Source: Sphingobacterium sp. UBA4616 (lineage in GTDB: Bacteria > Bacteroidota > Bacteroidia > Sphingobacteriales > Sphingobacteriaceae). From it: a DNA stretch of 64,000 nucleotides. Position numbers and translations under genes: made by a program. Within the stretch, counting starts at the first letter, position 1. Each line of letters starts with the position of its first letter. Below are positions 1 through 8,902 of this stretch, piece by piece. The DNA lies in contig DGIS01000021.1 in the NCBI GenBank assembly GCA_002386525.1, positions 1 to 64,000 on the forward strand, in the 5' to 3' direction. A model generated the notes under the pieces. The model was given only the letters and a program-made list of their open reading frames with translations. It did not search any database and had not been told where the DNA came from.

Positions 1-426
1 GAAAGGCACGCCGCCGGGGCTCATGACCGGTATCTTGCCCAGGTTGTATGTAGCGGGCAGCGGCGAGCTGGACGTAAACGGGCCGCCGGCAAGGTCCTAT
101 AGGGCGGCCGGCAGCTGAATACAAAAACCCTCTAGATTGAACTGGCACACTGAGCGGTCTTAGGATATGGCGATTTATATACCGGGACGGACCGGAATCT
201 TCACTAAGTTCGCTTTAAACCTGGCGCAAATGCAAACTTTCGGTTTTTACAAAGCAGGATATTGACCCGGGCAAATTGCCTTACGCTCACCGCGGACTAC
301 AGCGAGATATCTTTCACAGACTGTATGCCGCAGGCAGCGCCGAGCTGAAAGTAAACTGACCAGAGACATGGTCGTATCGGGCGGCCAATGGAGGGCATTT
401 AAAGTTACATCATATCATAGGTTAGT
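1..426. other. GC-rich scar with two diverged direct repeats
   Basis: No intact gene is visible. Roughly the first 400 bases are richer in G and C than the rest of the window. Bases about 18-118 and 294-394 align codon by codon: both encode a GL...I..RLY.AGS.EL.VN pattern followed by ..SYRAA. Copy 1 runs from an ATG at 23 to TGA at 116-118; copy 2 has TGA at 357-359 in the middle of the same pattern. The differences are mostly single-base and keep the frame, which suggests two old copies of one coding fragment. The parent family was not recognised. It could be debris of an integrated element or of a duplicated gene. Confidence 0.45.
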
Positions 427-466
427 TTAGGTTTAGTATAGATTATACCTATACTAAACCTAACTT
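420..466. repeat. TTAGG-rich inverted repeat, copy A
   Basis: A perfect 15-bp inverted repeat lies at 427-441 and 449-463 (arm TTAGGTTTAGTATAG) around a 7-base spacer. The 14-base string at 420-433 and the 9-base string ATTATACCT at 442-450 recur at 54215-54228 and 54237-54245 with the same 8-base gap. The element lies between the GC-rich scar and the HD/PycTM gene. It has no T-tract, so it is not a classical terminator. The structure and the match to the second copy are seen directly; being part of a dispersed family is inferred. Confidence 0.65.
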
Positions 467-778
467 AAGGCTAAGCTATAGGTAAACAAAAACTAAATTA
501 AGGGATAAAAAGAGTAAAATTGATACATTATTAGCATGAAACATCGTATTCACTTCATCTTTATGTAGGCAAAACCCCATCAAGCAAATGTATTATATGG
601 AAATATTAGTGGATTAGCCATCTGGTTATACCAATAATGTATTTATTATAACGCAGAGAATTAATCGCTATTGTAATAGCTCTTTTTTCTGTAAATTTGA
701 TGTAGGCTAGTACATAAAAAGAAGGCCTTATTTTTAAGAAATTAAATACTTTTATTCGAAATAAAATCATATTGATCC
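464..778. other. AT-rich intergenic stretch, nothing recognised
   Basis: About 300 bases between the inverted repeat and the HD/PycTM gene. No convincing open frame, RNA gene or clear TAnnTTTG promoter was found. It presumably contains the promoter of the downstream gene. Confidence 0.5.
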
Positions 779-1963
779 ATGATAGATTATGCTCAGCTTT
801 TAAAACAGGTAGAAGAATATGCTGAAAATTATATTACAGAAAATATTTCAATCTGCCACTGCTTCCATAATACGATACACACGCGTTCCGTCGTAAGTTC
901 GGCGGAGGAAATTTTATTGTATTATCAATTGGGAGAGGAGGATCACTTTATTGTTATTAGCGCGGCCTACTTTCATGATCTTGGGTACGTTCACTCCGAC
1001 AATGCGATTGGCCATGAAAAAAGAAGTGTCGAAATTGCTTTGGAATTTCTGAGAGAAAAAGGCATACCACAGGGCATACAGGAAAAAATTAAAGGTTGTA
1101 TTTTAGCAACTCGAATGCCTCAGGATCCAACAAACCTGCTCGAGCAAATTCTCTGCGATGCTGACTTATTTCATTTTGGAAGTGATGATTTTGTTACTAG
1201 AAATAAACTTATGAAAGCAGAAGCGGAAGCGGTGTTAGGAAAAGAGATTGACAAAGATGTATGGCGAGCCGGTACGATCAAACTCCTAATGAGCCATCAT
1301 TACCATACTGAATATGCACAACAAAAGCTTAATGCCAAAAAGGAGATGAATTTAAAGGAACTGGAAAAAAAACAAGAGAAATCCATCAAGAAAAGCAAAG
1401 AAAATAAAAAAGAAGACAAGAAAGAAAAAGAGAAAAGTAGCAAGCCTGAACGCGGAATAGAGACCATGTTCCGGATTACTTCTTCAAACAATCAGCGATT
1501 AAGTGATATGGCAGACAATAAGGCTAATATTTTATTAACCGTCAATTCTATTATCCTTTCCGTCGTCATTGCTGTTTTATTTCGAAAACTAGATGCGAAC
1601 GAACACCTTATTATCCCAACAATTATCTTAACAACTGCCGTGGTAGCCACCATGGTCATGGCTATACTCTCTACAATTCCTAAAATTCCATCCGGTAAAT
1701 TTTCAAAAGACGAAATCGAACAAAAATCAGTCAATCTGCTCTTTTTTGGTAATTTCTACAAAATGAAACTCGATGACTACAACGAGGGTATGCAAAAGGT
1801 AATGGTCGATTCTGAGTTTCTATATGGCATGCTCACGAAGGATGTTTATTCACAAGGGGTGGTATTAGGAAGGAAATACAAACTTCTACGATACGCATAT
1901 GGAGTTTTTATGTTTGGACTTGTAATATCAGTCGTTTCTTTTATCGGAGCAACCCTATTTTAA
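779..1963 (+). CDS. HD-domain phosphohydrolase fused to a PycTM-type membrane effector domain
   Basis: 394 residues in two parts. Residues 1-190 form an HD phosphohydrolase domain with His34, the His66-Asp67 pair, His79 and Asp127/Asp129 as likely metal ligands. A lysine/glutamate-rich linker (about 193-225) leads to a membrane part starting near 228 with RITSSNNQRLSDMADNKANI, two hydrophobic segments about 250-300 and a last one about 372-392. That part matches the PycTM family (Pycsar antiphage effectors), in which a cyclic pyrimidine nucleotide is thought to trigger membrane damage. No nucleotide cyclase gene is adjacent. Fusion to a hydrolase suggests the protein may degrade its own signal, but this is inference. 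ppk1 follows 162 bases downstream on the same strand. Confidence 0.85.
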   Translation: MIDYAQLLKQVEEYAENYITENISICHCFHNTIHTRSVVSSAEEILLYYQLGEEDHFIVISAAYFHDLGYVHSDNAIGHEKRSVEIALEFLREKGIPQGIQEKIKGCILATRMPQDPTNLLEQILCDADLFHFGSDDFVTRNKLMKAEAEAVLGKEIDKDVWRAGTIKLLMSHHYHTEYAQQKLNAKKEMNLKELEKKQEKSIKKSKENKKEDKKEKEKSSKPERGIETMFRITSSNNQRLSDMADNKANILLTVNSIILSVVIAVLFRKLDANEHLIIPTIILTTAVVATMVMAILSTIPKIPSGKFSKDEIEQKSVNLLFFGNFYKMKLDDYNEGMQKVMVDSEFLYGMLTKDVYSQGVVLGRKYKLLRYAYGVFMFGLVISVVSFIGATLF

Positions 1964-2125
1964 TCCCCTATAAATACCATCTAAATACTTCATAATCAAA
2001 ATGTATGTACTTCCTTTTATTTTATCCAAAAAAGTTCGATGAATTCAATCATTAGCTTACAATAGGCGGACATCAAAGTATCGATGCTTTCACAAATAGA
2101 CTGCCATAACAAAAAACATATACGG

Positions 2126-4177
2126 ATGATGAAGAAAGATCTTTATATCAACAGAGACATTAGCTGGTTGTCGTTTAACGATAGGGTCCTTGGCCAAGCC
2201 GGTCGTCAAGAAGTCCCGCTATTGGAAAAACTGCAGTTTCTTGCTATTTTTTCATCCAATCTGGATGAATTTTATCGGGTTAGAATGCCTGTATTGATGG
2301 CTGGAAAAAAAATAATGAAACAAAACCCGCAACAGCTTATCCCCAACATAGACATCGCTACATATAAAAAAGCGTCAAAATTCATCCACAAACAACAGGA
2401 AAAATTCGGGTTCTTACTCACTGATATTATTCAAGAATTAGCGAAAGAAAGTATATTTTTCATTTACAACCAAGCTATCCCAGCAGAAATAAAGGGGCTA
2501 ACTGCACACTATTTTTTTAATACAGTTGCTTCCTATCTGCAAATTATCTCCATAGATGATACGTCATTTTTTCCAGACAACAATCAGCTGTACTTCGCCT
2601 TTAAGGATGAAAATACAGGAGCGGTATCATTCCTAAACATCCCATCAAACTATATCGGTCGATTTTTCACCTGCGAGACCAATAGCGGCAAATATGTCGT
2701 CCTTATAGATGATATTATCAAAGCATTTCTCCCCATGGCTATACGAAATTTATCATTAAGTTTCTATTCCTTTAAAATCACAAGAGATGCCGAGTTAAAT
2801 CTTCAAGACGAATTTGAGGGAGATATTGCACAGAAAATCGAAGCGGAAGTCAACAAACGTGACCTTGGCTATGCGACGCGATTTCTCTATCAACCTAATC
2901 TACCAGAGCCGCTAATTGAAAGACTGGCAACCTTATTCGACCTACGGAAAAGTAGCATTGTTGAAGGCGGAAACTACCACAACTTGAAAGATCTCTTCTC
3001 ATTCCCGATTAAAATAGAGAACCTTTCGTATCCAAAACAACTACAAATCAATACTGATAAAAATTTCGAAGAATCTATCTTTGATCAAATTGACCGGGAA
3101 GATCTGTTGGTCTGTACTCCCTATGAATCCTTCGATCCTATATTACGCTTTTTTAATGAGGCCGCATTAGATCCATCCGTAGAAGAGATTTATACGACTT
3201 TATACCGCATAGCAGGCGATTCTCATATTGCACAAGCATTGGCTACCGCTGCGAAAAATGGAAAACAGGTCAATGTATTTGTAGAATTAAAAGCGCGCTT
3301 TGATGAAGCTAATAATATACATTGGGCTCGGCTGATGAAAGAGAACGGCGTAAAAATCACCTACAGTATCCCAAACTTAAAAGTTCACGCCAAAATAGCA
3401 CTGGTCAAACGTCAGGCAGGTCGACAAAGTGCTTTACTGGGTACGGGAAATCTAAATGAAAAAACGGCTAAGGTCTATACAGACTACTTCCTTATTACTT
3501 CTAATAAGCTGCTGACCGACGAATTAAATTTGCTATTTAAGTTTCTTCCAGCCCGAAGGAAACCCCACAACCCAAATGAACTATCATTTGAACATCTACT
3601 AGTAGCACAGTTCAACCTCAAGCTTACGTTTTTAGAGCTGATTGACCGAGCCATCCATGCAGCTCAAGATGGAGCTCCAGTAACGATAAAAATTAAATTA
3701 AACAATCTGGAAGAAGAATCGTTAATCAACAAATTGTATGAAGCGAGCCAGGCAGGGGTGAGGCTAGAGTTGTTGATCAGGGGGATCTGCAGACTAAAAC
3801 CGCAGGTACCGGGACTAAGTGAAAACATCACCGTGAAAAGGATTGTAGGAAGATATTTAGAACACGGAAGAATATTTATTTTTCAATATCAGACCCAAAC
3901 GCTCGTTTATCTCGGCTCATCAGACTGGATGAACCGCAACATTTACCGGCGTATAGAAACTTGCTTTCCGCTGCTGAATCCGACATTGGCACATCAAATA
4001 CAGGAGATGTTCGATATCCAGTTTTCGGACGACACCGAAGCTACATTACTGAATGACAAGGGGCAAAACCAAGCGATAGAAACGCAGCATAAAAATGTTT
4101 CGCAACAGCAAATCCTTGATTATTTAAAAGCTAAATGGAACAGTATACCTATTCAATTAAGTAATTCAACAACATAA
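2126..4177 (+). CDS. ppk1: polyphosphate kinase 1
   Basis: Transfers the gamma phosphate of ATP reversibly onto inorganic polyphosphate. The protein has about 683 residues, close to the usual length. It opens with the family N-terminal pattern NRDISWLSFNDRVL and has two phospholipase-D-like catalytic regions: the first holds the LKVHAKIAL motif with the autophosphorylated histidine, the second the LEHGRIFIF motif with the second conserved histidine. An upstream in-frame ATG exists at 2084, but the conserved N-terminus follows the ATG pair at 2126/2129, so I start there. It sits between the HD/PycTM gene and a lipoprotein plus outer-membrane barrel. Confidence 0.95.
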   Translation: MMKKDLYINRDISWLSFNDRVLGQAGRQEVPLLEKLQFLAIFSSNLDEFYRVRMPVLMAGKKIMKQNPQQLIPNIDIATYKKASKFIHKQQEKFGFLLTDIIQELAKESIFFIYNQAIPAEIKGLTAHYFFNTVASYLQIISIDDTSFFPDNNQLYFAFKDENTGAVSFLNIPSNYIGRFFTCETNSGKYVVLIDDIIKAFLPMAIRNLSLSFYSFKITRDAELNLQDEFEGDIAQKIEAEVNKRDLGYATRFLYQPNLPEPLIERLATLFDLRKSSIVEGGNYHNLKDLFSFPIKIENLSYPKQLQINTDKNFEESIFDQIDREDLLVCTPYESFDPILRFFNEAALDPSVEEIYTTLYRIAGDSHIAQALATAAKNGKQVNVFVELKARFDEANNIHWARLMKENGVKITYSIPNLKVHAKIALVKRQAGRQSALLGTGNLNEKTAKVYTDYFLITSNKLLTDELNLLFKFLPARRKPHNPNELSFEHLLVAQFNLKLTFLELIDRAIHAAQDGAPVTIKIKLNNLEEESLINKLYEASQAGVRLELLIRGICRLKPQVPGLSENITVKRIVGRYLEHGRIFIFQYQTQTLVYLGSSDWMNRNIYRRIETCFPLLNPTLAHQIQEMFDIQFSDDTEATLLNDKGQNQAIETQHKNVSQQQILDYLKAKWNSIPIQLSNSTT

Positions 4178-4267
4178 TTAACTTGAAAGTACGACACTAA
4201 AAACATGGCATCTAAGCTCGTTCTGAAACGCCCCGACCACATCAATTGAAAATATAATAATAGAAAT

Positions 4268-5161
4268 ATGAAAAACCCCACCCTACATATAACTGCTATC
4301 TTAAGTCTAGTCTCGGCTATTTTACTTGCCTGCAACCCCAATAATACAACCAAAGAAAACAGCAATAAGCTAGCTCATATTCAAGCTGAAAAATCACAAA
4401 GCATTCCCTACACATTATCTTCGGGCAGCAAGATGAGTTTACCTAACGAATTACTGGAAATATCCGGGATCACCTTTCTTCCGGGGCAGGATGATGATAT
4501 TTATGCCATTCAGGATGAACAGGGCTTTCTGTACAAGTTTAACCAACCCACACAAAAAGTCACCTTCAGCCCTTTTGGGAAAGATGGCGACTATGAAGAT
4601 ATCTCGATAAGCAATACACATTTCTTTATTTTAAAGAGCAACGGCAGCATCTATTCTTTTCCCATTGCAGAAAAGGATAATATAAAAAACGTTGTCGAAC
4701 AGAAGAATTTACTTCCAAAAGGAGAATATGAAGGGCTTTTTGTTGATCGCGAAAGTAACCAGGCATATGTATTATGTAAAGAATGCAAGGTCGATAGAAA
4801 GCAGTCACAAACCTCTGGATATATCTTTTCAATTGACGAAAACAGTCAATTCCATCCGAAAGGAGAATTTTCTATTCAGCTTGATGAACTTCGTGCTTTT
4901 GATACTAAAATCAAAAAGACTTTTAAACCATCAGCCCTAACAAAAAAAGCAGATAGCAAGGAGTGGTACATCTTATCTTCTGTAGACAAAGCTCTTGTTG
5001 TGACGGATGAGAATTTTCATGTAAAATCGCTCTCTCCATTAGATCCGAAGATCTTTCCTCAACCCGAAGGTATTAACTTTGATTCAAAACTCAATCTTTA
5101 TATCAGCAGCGAAGCCGGCAATCAGGATAAAGGGATCATTTATAAATTTGAAAAACAATAG
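4268..5161 (+). CDS. SdiA-regulated-like beta-propeller lipoprotein
   Basis: 297 residues with a lipoprotein signal: a hydrophobic stretch ending LLACNP, so Cys22 is the likely lipidated residue. The mature part shows repeated blade-like phrases: LEISGITFL, YEDISIS, EYEGLFVD, FKPSALTKK and PEGINFD. This matches the SdiA-regulated family, which is related to beta-propeller phytase-like and esterase-like proteins. Its substrate is unknown. The stop codon is two bases before the next ATG, so it is probably co-translated with the outer-membrane barrel gene. A role in handling exported phosphate compounds, given ppk1 upstream, is only inference. Confidence 0.75.
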   Translation: MKNPTLHITAILSLVSAILLACNPNNTTKENSNKLAHIQAEKSQSIPYTLSSGSKMSLPNELLEISGITFLPGQDDDIYAIQDEQGFLYKFNQPTQKVTFSPFGKDGDYEDISISNTHFFILKSNGSIYSFPIAEKDNIKNVVEQKNLLPKGEYEGLFVDRESNQAYVLCKECKVDRKQSQTSGYIFSIDENSQFHPKGEFSIQLDELRAFDTKIKKTFKPSALTKKADSKEWYILSSVDKALVVTDENFHVKSLSPLDPKIFPQPEGINFDSKLNLYISSEAGNQDKGIIYKFEKQ

Positions 5162-5163
5162 GC

Positions 5164-7764
5164 ATGCAAAAGGTCGTACCATTCTTTCTTATTTTTCTTG
5201 CTAGTCATGCTTATTCACAGCAAAAGCATACAGGGTTGCATACGATTCAGGGCACACCCTTTGCTCAAACCATTATTAAGGACAGTATAAGTGTCATAGC
5301 AAACGCAAAATATGGTGAAGCCAGTAAATTTAAAAAGTTCTTCCTCGGCGAAAACTACCGCAAAGAATGGGCTACGGAAACCACTCTGCCGCTGCTTCAA
5401 CTTTCCACATTATATGGTGGTCTGCGTCCTGTTAAACAAGGCGGTGGAATGCAATCGGTTTCTTTAAGACTAACAGATTCTATGGGAAGGGAATGGGCGC
5501 TGCGATCGGTCAATAAAAGGACTGAATCCCTTATACCAGAAGAATTGCATGGTACCTTTGTGCAGGATGTATTGGATGATGCCACCAGTGCTCAGCATCC
5601 CTATTCCGCGCTGATGATACCCGCCTTGGCCAATGCCGTAAACGTCGCACACGCTCATCCAATCATTGGCGTTGTAGCACAAGATAGCCTATTAGGCGAA
5701 TATGCTCCACTTTTTGAACATACAGTAGCTCTACTGGAGGAGCGTGAACCGCTCGGAGATTCAGACAATAGTCCTAAAACTGTGCGAAAGTTGCAGGAAG
5801 ATAATGACGACAATTTTAAAGCCAAAGCGTACCTACGCGCAAGGATGTTGGATGTACTGGTCAGTGATTGGGACCGACATGAGGATCAATGGCGATGGTA
5901 CGATGAGAATCAGGATAGCACAGATCAGGATAAAGACTATATTCCTATTCCCCGCGATCGCGACCAGGCACTGCGTGTTACGCAAGGTTTCCTGATGAAA
6001 GACATCTATCAGCAATTCGTCAATCCGGTCATGCAGGGATTCACCACGGGCATCCCCGACATTCGCTATTCTCTTTTCAAATCGCGCTTCTTAAATGCTC
6101 ATCCGAGCAATCAGCTCTCCCACAGGGAATGGGCCAAAGAGGTTAAGCAATTTGTAACTCGCCTCACAGATTCCGTGTTATGGCAATCCGTACACAGCCT
6201 CCCGCAGTCGTCCATTACTATTCGTGGAGAACAAATCTTCAAAACACTTCAGAGCCGCCGTGATGCACTGCCAACTGCGATGGAAGAGTATTACAATTTT
6301 ATCAATAACATTGTCGATATTCACCTCAGCGACAAAAACGAAAAGGTAGAAATATGCAGCACTGGAAGTAAAAACTTAAAAGTCAAAGTTTCGAAGATCA
6401 ACAAAGTAGGCAAAGTCACCAAAACTTTGATGGACAAAACCTACAAAAATACCCTGACAAAAGAGATTCGCCTCTATTTAGGTGACGGAAAAGATTCTGT
6501 TTTAATCGATAATGCACAATCTCCCATCAAACTAAGAATTATAGGCGATAGCACACCAAAGACTTATGTTATCAATCAAAGCAAATCAAGGATACAGCTT
6601 TACGAAAACACTAAAAATTCCGTTATGCTCGGTGAAAAGAACAAAATAAAGCTTCATTATGCTCAAGATAGCATCAACACGCAATTTGTTCCGGTAAACC
6701 TGTACAACACCTGGCTTCCCTTGGTTACTGCCGGCTATAATGCAGACGACGGTATTTCCCTCGGACTCGGAGCAGCTTACACACATCAGCGTGGCTTTAG
6801 AAAAAGCCCCTTTACCTATAGACAACAGCTCACCGTAGCAACCGCCTTTCGGACTGGAGCATATAAAATTCACTATAGAGGCGAATGGACTGCTGCTGCC
6901 GGCGATGCTGATATTGTTATCGATGCCTTAGCGAAAGCTCCCGACAACACACAGAATTTCTTCGGTGTAGGAAATAACTCACCATTTTTAGAGGAACAGT
7001 ATGGTGCAAAATATTACCGAAGCAGATTTAATATCTTCAATATCAATCCACAGTTAAGATGGAAACCTTCATCCACGTTAAACGTTGCCATAGGTCCACA
7101 TATCCAATTTTATCATTTAGATCCTAATGAGAATGAAGATCGATTTATTTTAAATCCTCAGGCTTTACATTCTTACGATAGCTTGTCGATTACCAAAGAC
7201 AAAGCTTTTGCAGGTATCAATGCTTTTTTAACACAAGACTCACGTAATCGAAAGATTAATCCAAGTAAAGGAATGTATATTAAAGCCGATTTGAATTCTT
7301 ATTTTGGACTCAATCAGTATTCAAAAAATTCGGCGCAGTTAAATGCTGCGATAACTGGATATTTTAGTGTACTCAATGAAGGCATTATATTCGCTAACAG
7401 AACGGGCGGGGGAGCAGTTGTCGGAAATCCTACATTCTATCAATATTTATTTCTAGGCGGTCACGAAAACCTTCGAGGGTTTCGCCAATATCGATTTGCA
7501 GGACAGCAAATGCTTTATAATAATTTAGAGGCACGTCTTAAAATAAAGGATGTCAGGAGCTATGTTCTACCCGGTGAATTTGGACTCATGGGCATGTACG
7601 ATATTGGTAAGGTATGGGCAAAAGGCTACAATAGTGGTAAGTTTCATCAAGGTGTGGGCGGGGGCGTATATTACATCGTCGCAGATGCACTTCCCTTACA
7701 TTTTGTGATGACAAGATCGGATGAAGGCTGGTACCCTTATTTCAGTACAGGTTTCCGCTTCTAA
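5164..7764 (+). CDS. BamA/TamA-family outer-membrane protein with kinase-like N-terminal region
   Basis: 866 residues with a signal peptide (about 1-19). The C-terminal 370 or so residues are a surface-antigen (BamA/TamA) barrel: phrases such as FAGINAFLTQDSRN, LGGHENLRGFRQYRF and an ending in F at GFRF. The front region is unusual. Residues 93-118 have a glycine-rich turn followed by ALRSVNK, then DWDRHEDQW at 235-243 and PRDRDQAL at 263-270. The order (Gly loop, Lys, DRH, Asp) resembles the nucleotide and metal sites of HipA/FAM20-like kinases. Catalysis is unproven. No metallophosphatase domain, common in related Bacteroidota proteins, is seen. It is coupled to the lipoprotein upstream by a two-base gap. 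Confidence 0.8.
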   Translation: MQKVVPFFLIFLASHAYSQQKHTGLHTIQGTPFAQTIIKDSISVIANAKYGEASKFKKFFLGENYRKEWATETTLPLLQLSTLYGGLRPVKQGGGMQSVSLRLTDSMGREWALRSVNKRTESLIPEELHGTFVQDVLDDATSAQHPYSALMIPALANAVNVAHAHPIIGVVAQDSLLGEYAPLFEHTVALLEEREPLGDSDNSPKTVRKLQEDNDDNFKAKAYLRARMLDVLVSDWDRHEDQWRWYDENQDSTDQDKDYIPIPRDRDQALRVTQGFLMKDIYQQFVNPVMQGFTTGIPDIRYSLFKSRFLNAHPSNQLSHREWAKEVKQFVTRLTDSVLWQSVHSLPQSSITIRGEQIFKTLQSRRDALPTAMEEYYNFINNIVDIHLSDKNEKVEICSTGSKNLKVKVSKINKVGKVTKTLMDKTYKNTLTKEIRLYLGDGKDSVLIDNAQSPIKLRIIGDSTPKTYVINQSKSRIQLYENTKNSVMLGEKNKIKLHYAQDSINTQFVPVNLYNTWLPLVTAGYNADDGISLGLGAAYTHQRGFRKSPFTYRQQLTVATAFRTGAYKIHYRGEWTAAAGDADIVIDALAKAPDNTQNFFGVGNNSPFLEEQYGAKYYRSRFNIFNINPQLRWKPSSTLNVAIGPHIQFYHLDPNENEDRFILNPQALHSYDSLSITKDKAFAGINAFLTQDSRNRKINPSKGMYIKADLNSYFGLNQYSKNSAQLNAAITGYFSVLNEGIIFANRTGGGAVVGNPTFYQYLFLGGHENLRGFRQYRFAGQQMLYNNLEARLKIKDVRSYVLPGEFGLMGMYDIGKVWAKGYNSGKFHQGVGGGVYYIVADALPLHFVMTRSDEGWYPYFSTGFRF

Positions 7765-8113
7765 AATTTTAAATCCATCATTCCGCTCTTTCCATTGTAA
7801 CGAACCAAAAAAACAGCATATCAATAGCATTTTTTTTTGGAAATGTATTGATCAGAGGAAATTCTGGAAGATCTTAATGTTATGTATACATGCCATCCAT
7901 GATACGGACATCATTGCGCGGATCATCGAACACTTAAGATTGGAGGATGTACAAGGCCCTGCTAGCCTAAAAGCAATTTGCTTTAGGTGAATTTAAACTA
8001 TCAGGATTTCTCTTAAATTTGTCCAGGGAAGGGAAGTTTTTCCAATTGGCAATGCCTTTATACAATGCGGCGCCAACTGGAGATTATAATGAAAATTACT
8101 TAAAAGGATTACC
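7765..8113. other. Intergenic region with a possible transposase relic
   Basis: 349 bases between the barrel gene and the TRIC gene. The only coding-like signal is the short relic described separately (about 7850-7990). The last 120 bases lead into the TRIC channel start and show no clear promoter match. Confidence 0.5.
7850..7990 (+). pseudogene. Possible relic of a transposase C-terminus
   Basis: The frame ending at the TGA at 7988-7990 encodes the pattern IHAIHDTDIIARIIEHLRLED. This resembles the C-terminal end of IS91-like/Y2 transposases (a phrase of the kind I-A-I-x-D-x-x-V-I-x-K-I-L-x-H-L-x-L). No upstream zinc-finger or catalytic part remains, and no terminal repeats are seen. The match is by recollection and short, so chance is possible. 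Confidence 0.3.
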
Positions 8114-8725
8114 ATGATTACAGATGCCAACTATTTTTATCTAAGCGATTTGCTTGGCACTTTATTTTTTGCAATATCAGGTACCCTTTCAGCAAAACGT
8201 AAGGATATTGATATTTTTGGAGCGGCCTTTTTAGGTTTTGTTACCGCCATTGGCGGGGGATCAATGCGGGACATTTTTTTAAATCTGCGCCCAGTCTGGG
8301 TAAATGACAGCAATTATCTCATCGCTATTTTCATCGGAATTTTAATTGCCATTATCTTCAATAGACAATTGTATGGTTATTATCGTACATTGACACTTTT
8401 TGATGCCATCGGAATTAGCTTTTTTACCATCTTAGGGGTGCAAAAGTCACTGAATTATGAAAGTAATACCTATGCTGCCATTATCTTTGGAATGTTTACC
8501 GCCGTATGTGGAGGTATGACACGCGATGTCCTGTTGAATGAAACACCGCTCATCTTTAAGAAAGAAGTATATGCTACTGCCTGTTTAGGTGGTGGTCTCA
8601 TGTATATTTTATTGGTGCACCTTGATCTCGATGTTTCGTGGGCAGCCTTTATCGGAGCTGCAGTTGTATTTTTTATACGAATGACTGCCGTTAAATATCG
8701 TTTATACTTACCTCGCCTGGATTGA
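8114..8725 (+). CDS. TRIC-type (UPF0126, YicG-like) cation channel
   Basis: 203 residues, almost entirely hydrophobic, about seven membrane segments arranged as two homologous halves. Each half carries the family signature: IGGGSMRDI near residue 50 and CGGMTRDVLLNETPLIF in the second half. Trimeric intracellular cation channel homologues in bacteria are thought to pass potassium or other cations across the inner membrane. Length fits the family (about 200-210). It stands alone; the convergent deformylase gene follows on the other strand, with a shared terminator in between. Confidence 0.9.
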   Translation: MITDANYFYLSDLLGTLFFAISGTLSAKRKDIDIFGAAFLGFVTAIGGGSMRDIFLNLRPVWVNDSNYLIAIFIGILIAIIFNRQLYGYYRTLTLFDAIGISFFTILGVQKSLNYESNTYAAIIFGMFTAVCGGMTRDVLLNETPLIFKKEVYATACLGGGLMYILLVHLDLDVSWAAFIGAAVVFFIRMTAVKYRLYLPRLD

Positions 8726-8872
8726 GTGGAATCCCTTACACCGATTAAATTCACTGTCAGAGGTTTTGATGGACTATTTATTAGGTTTCAACAGTAAATT
8801 GTAAAGAGGGCTGGAACGATCGAACCTTGTGCTTCGAAACTCCAATCGCTAAACAAGGAGAAGAGATAAAAG

Positions 8873-8902
8873 AAAAAGCGTTAGTACAGACTAACGCTTT
8901 TT
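8873..8902. terminator. Bidirectional intrinsic terminator between TRIC gene and def
   Basis: Perfect stem of 13 bp (8873-8885 with 8890-8902, AAAAAGCGTTAGT) around the loop ACAG, with T-rich runs on both sides. It overlaps the stop codon of def on the minus strand, so it most directly terminates def; the plus-strand TRIC transcript can use it too. Confidence 0.85.
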
